From: Camarhynchus parvulus | Taxonomy: Eukaryota > Chordata > Aves > Passeriformes > Thraupidae | Direction: 5' to 3' | DNA length: 64,000 nt | Assembly: GCF_901933205.1 (NCBI RefSeq) | Contig: NC_044590.1 | Location: 9,067,501-9,131,500, forward strand | Shown: positions 63,301-64,000 of the stretch, in pieces | Position numbering within the stretch: the stretch's first letter is position 1 | Layout of the letters: the number at the start of each line of letters is the position of its first letter | Made by a program: the position numbers and the translations under genes | The notes under the pieces: generated by a model | What the model saw: the letters and a program-made list of their open reading frames with translations, nothing else | What the model was told of the DNA's origin: nothing | Database searches by the model: none

Positions 63301-64000
63301 CTCCGGAGCTAACGAGACCCAGCTGGCTCCCAACTGCAGCCGAGAGTGTTAAATCAGAAACTATTCCGTCAACAGCCAGTTTGGCCAAATATGAAACATT
63401 TCCAGGGAATCAATGGCCGGTGCTGGTGACGCAGAAGCCAATAGTCCTGACTTCTTTTCCAGAGCCTCCAGAAATACACTCGTCATTTTGGACTTAAAGG
63501 GACAGGCCGCGCTTTTCCCGCTCGTCTCGGCAGCGTGGGGCTGAGAGATCCACATGGAGCAGCAAGAACAGAGGCTGGGCTGCTTTAATCCACTGGTTAA
63601 TGCTTGCAAAGGGCCCCAGGGGGGTTGGACCTGCCAAGCTGCTCCACATGACAAATCTGAACTGGCCGTGTCCTCCCCAAATGTTTTCCGTGGAGATGAG
63701 CTCAGATTGAGCTCCGTGCAGCTGAGCTCTGGCTGCTGCTGCCCTCATCCTCCGTGGTGCCTGAGCCTTGGACCCTCACCTGTGCAGAGCACGATGGAAA
63801 CCAAATGTTCAGGCTGGGCCCATGGGGCTCCAGGAGAGCAGGGAGTCACCAAACCCTCCGGCACAGACAGGGCTGACCAGTGTCCACCTTAGCACTTGGT
63901 GACACGTTTAATGTCCCAGTCTGCACGAGGGCAAGGCTGCAGCCAGCAGGTCTCAGGAGCATTTAGATCTTTTAGGAATAAAGCAGGGGGAAATGGTGTA
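57314..64000. other. Intergenic, no recognisable gene
   Basis: No exon or known repeat is recognised. A two-copy repeat of about 28 bp (GTCCTGGAGGATGTTCTTGG) lies at about 60415-60468. AT-rich segments with a non-repeat look lie at 61230-61470 and 63130-63520; the second contains (AAT)n at about 63150. Confidence 0.4.

Overview
The window is vertebrate nuclear DNA and almost certainly avian. It carries chicken-type CR1 LINE tails and several solo LTRs whose sequences I associate with songbirds, so a passerine is likely; the species call is inference. All genes I can support lie in the left 24 kb, and the right 40 kb has none that I recognise.

Left end (1-3.9 kb): the 3' part of the growth hormone-releasing hormone gene (GHRH) on the + strand. 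Three coding exons (528-632, 1618-1755, 2057-2120) join in frame. They give a 47-residue hormone followed by an Arg-Arg site and a C-terminal peptide. The signal-peptide exon lies left of the window. A donor just after the stop and an acceptor at 2975 suggest a 3' untranslated exon ending at the AATAAA at 3831. A solo LTR with a 6-bp target duplication sits in the intron between the hormone-core exon and the next coding exon.

3.85-4.46 kb (- strand): an unidentified terminal exon that ends in a GPI-anchor-like hydrophobic tail. It has its own AATAAA, 30 bp away from that of GHRH on the opposite strand.

6.1-24.0 kb (- strand): the complete RPN2 gene (ribophorin II, an oligosaccharyltransferase subunit). 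All 17 coding exons could be placed with GT-AG borders and continuous phase; they sum to 1902 nt, 633 residues plus stop. Its promoter is a CpG island at about 23.6-24.3 kb. GHRH and RPN2 are adjacent and convergent, the same arrangement as on human chromosome 20q11.23.

24.3-64 kb: apparently intergenic. It holds CR1 tails (24.5, 32.3, 37.6, 44.3 kb), LTRs (24.7, 50.1, 51.8 kb), a 262-bp fold-back element (53.7 kb), a block-structured AT hexamer array (54.6 kb), a 270-bp homopurine tract (56.6 kb), a (TCCA)n array (57.2 kb), small orphan CpG-rich patches (30.1, 48.6 and 50.6 kb) and AT-rich, unique-looking segments that may be regulatory. The long ORFs here occur on both strands of GC-rich or repetitive DNA and look accidental.

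The most interesting observations are the resemblance of the GHRH C-terminal peptide to a second glucagon/VIP-superfamily hormone, and the unidentified GPI-tail exon between GHRH and RPN2.
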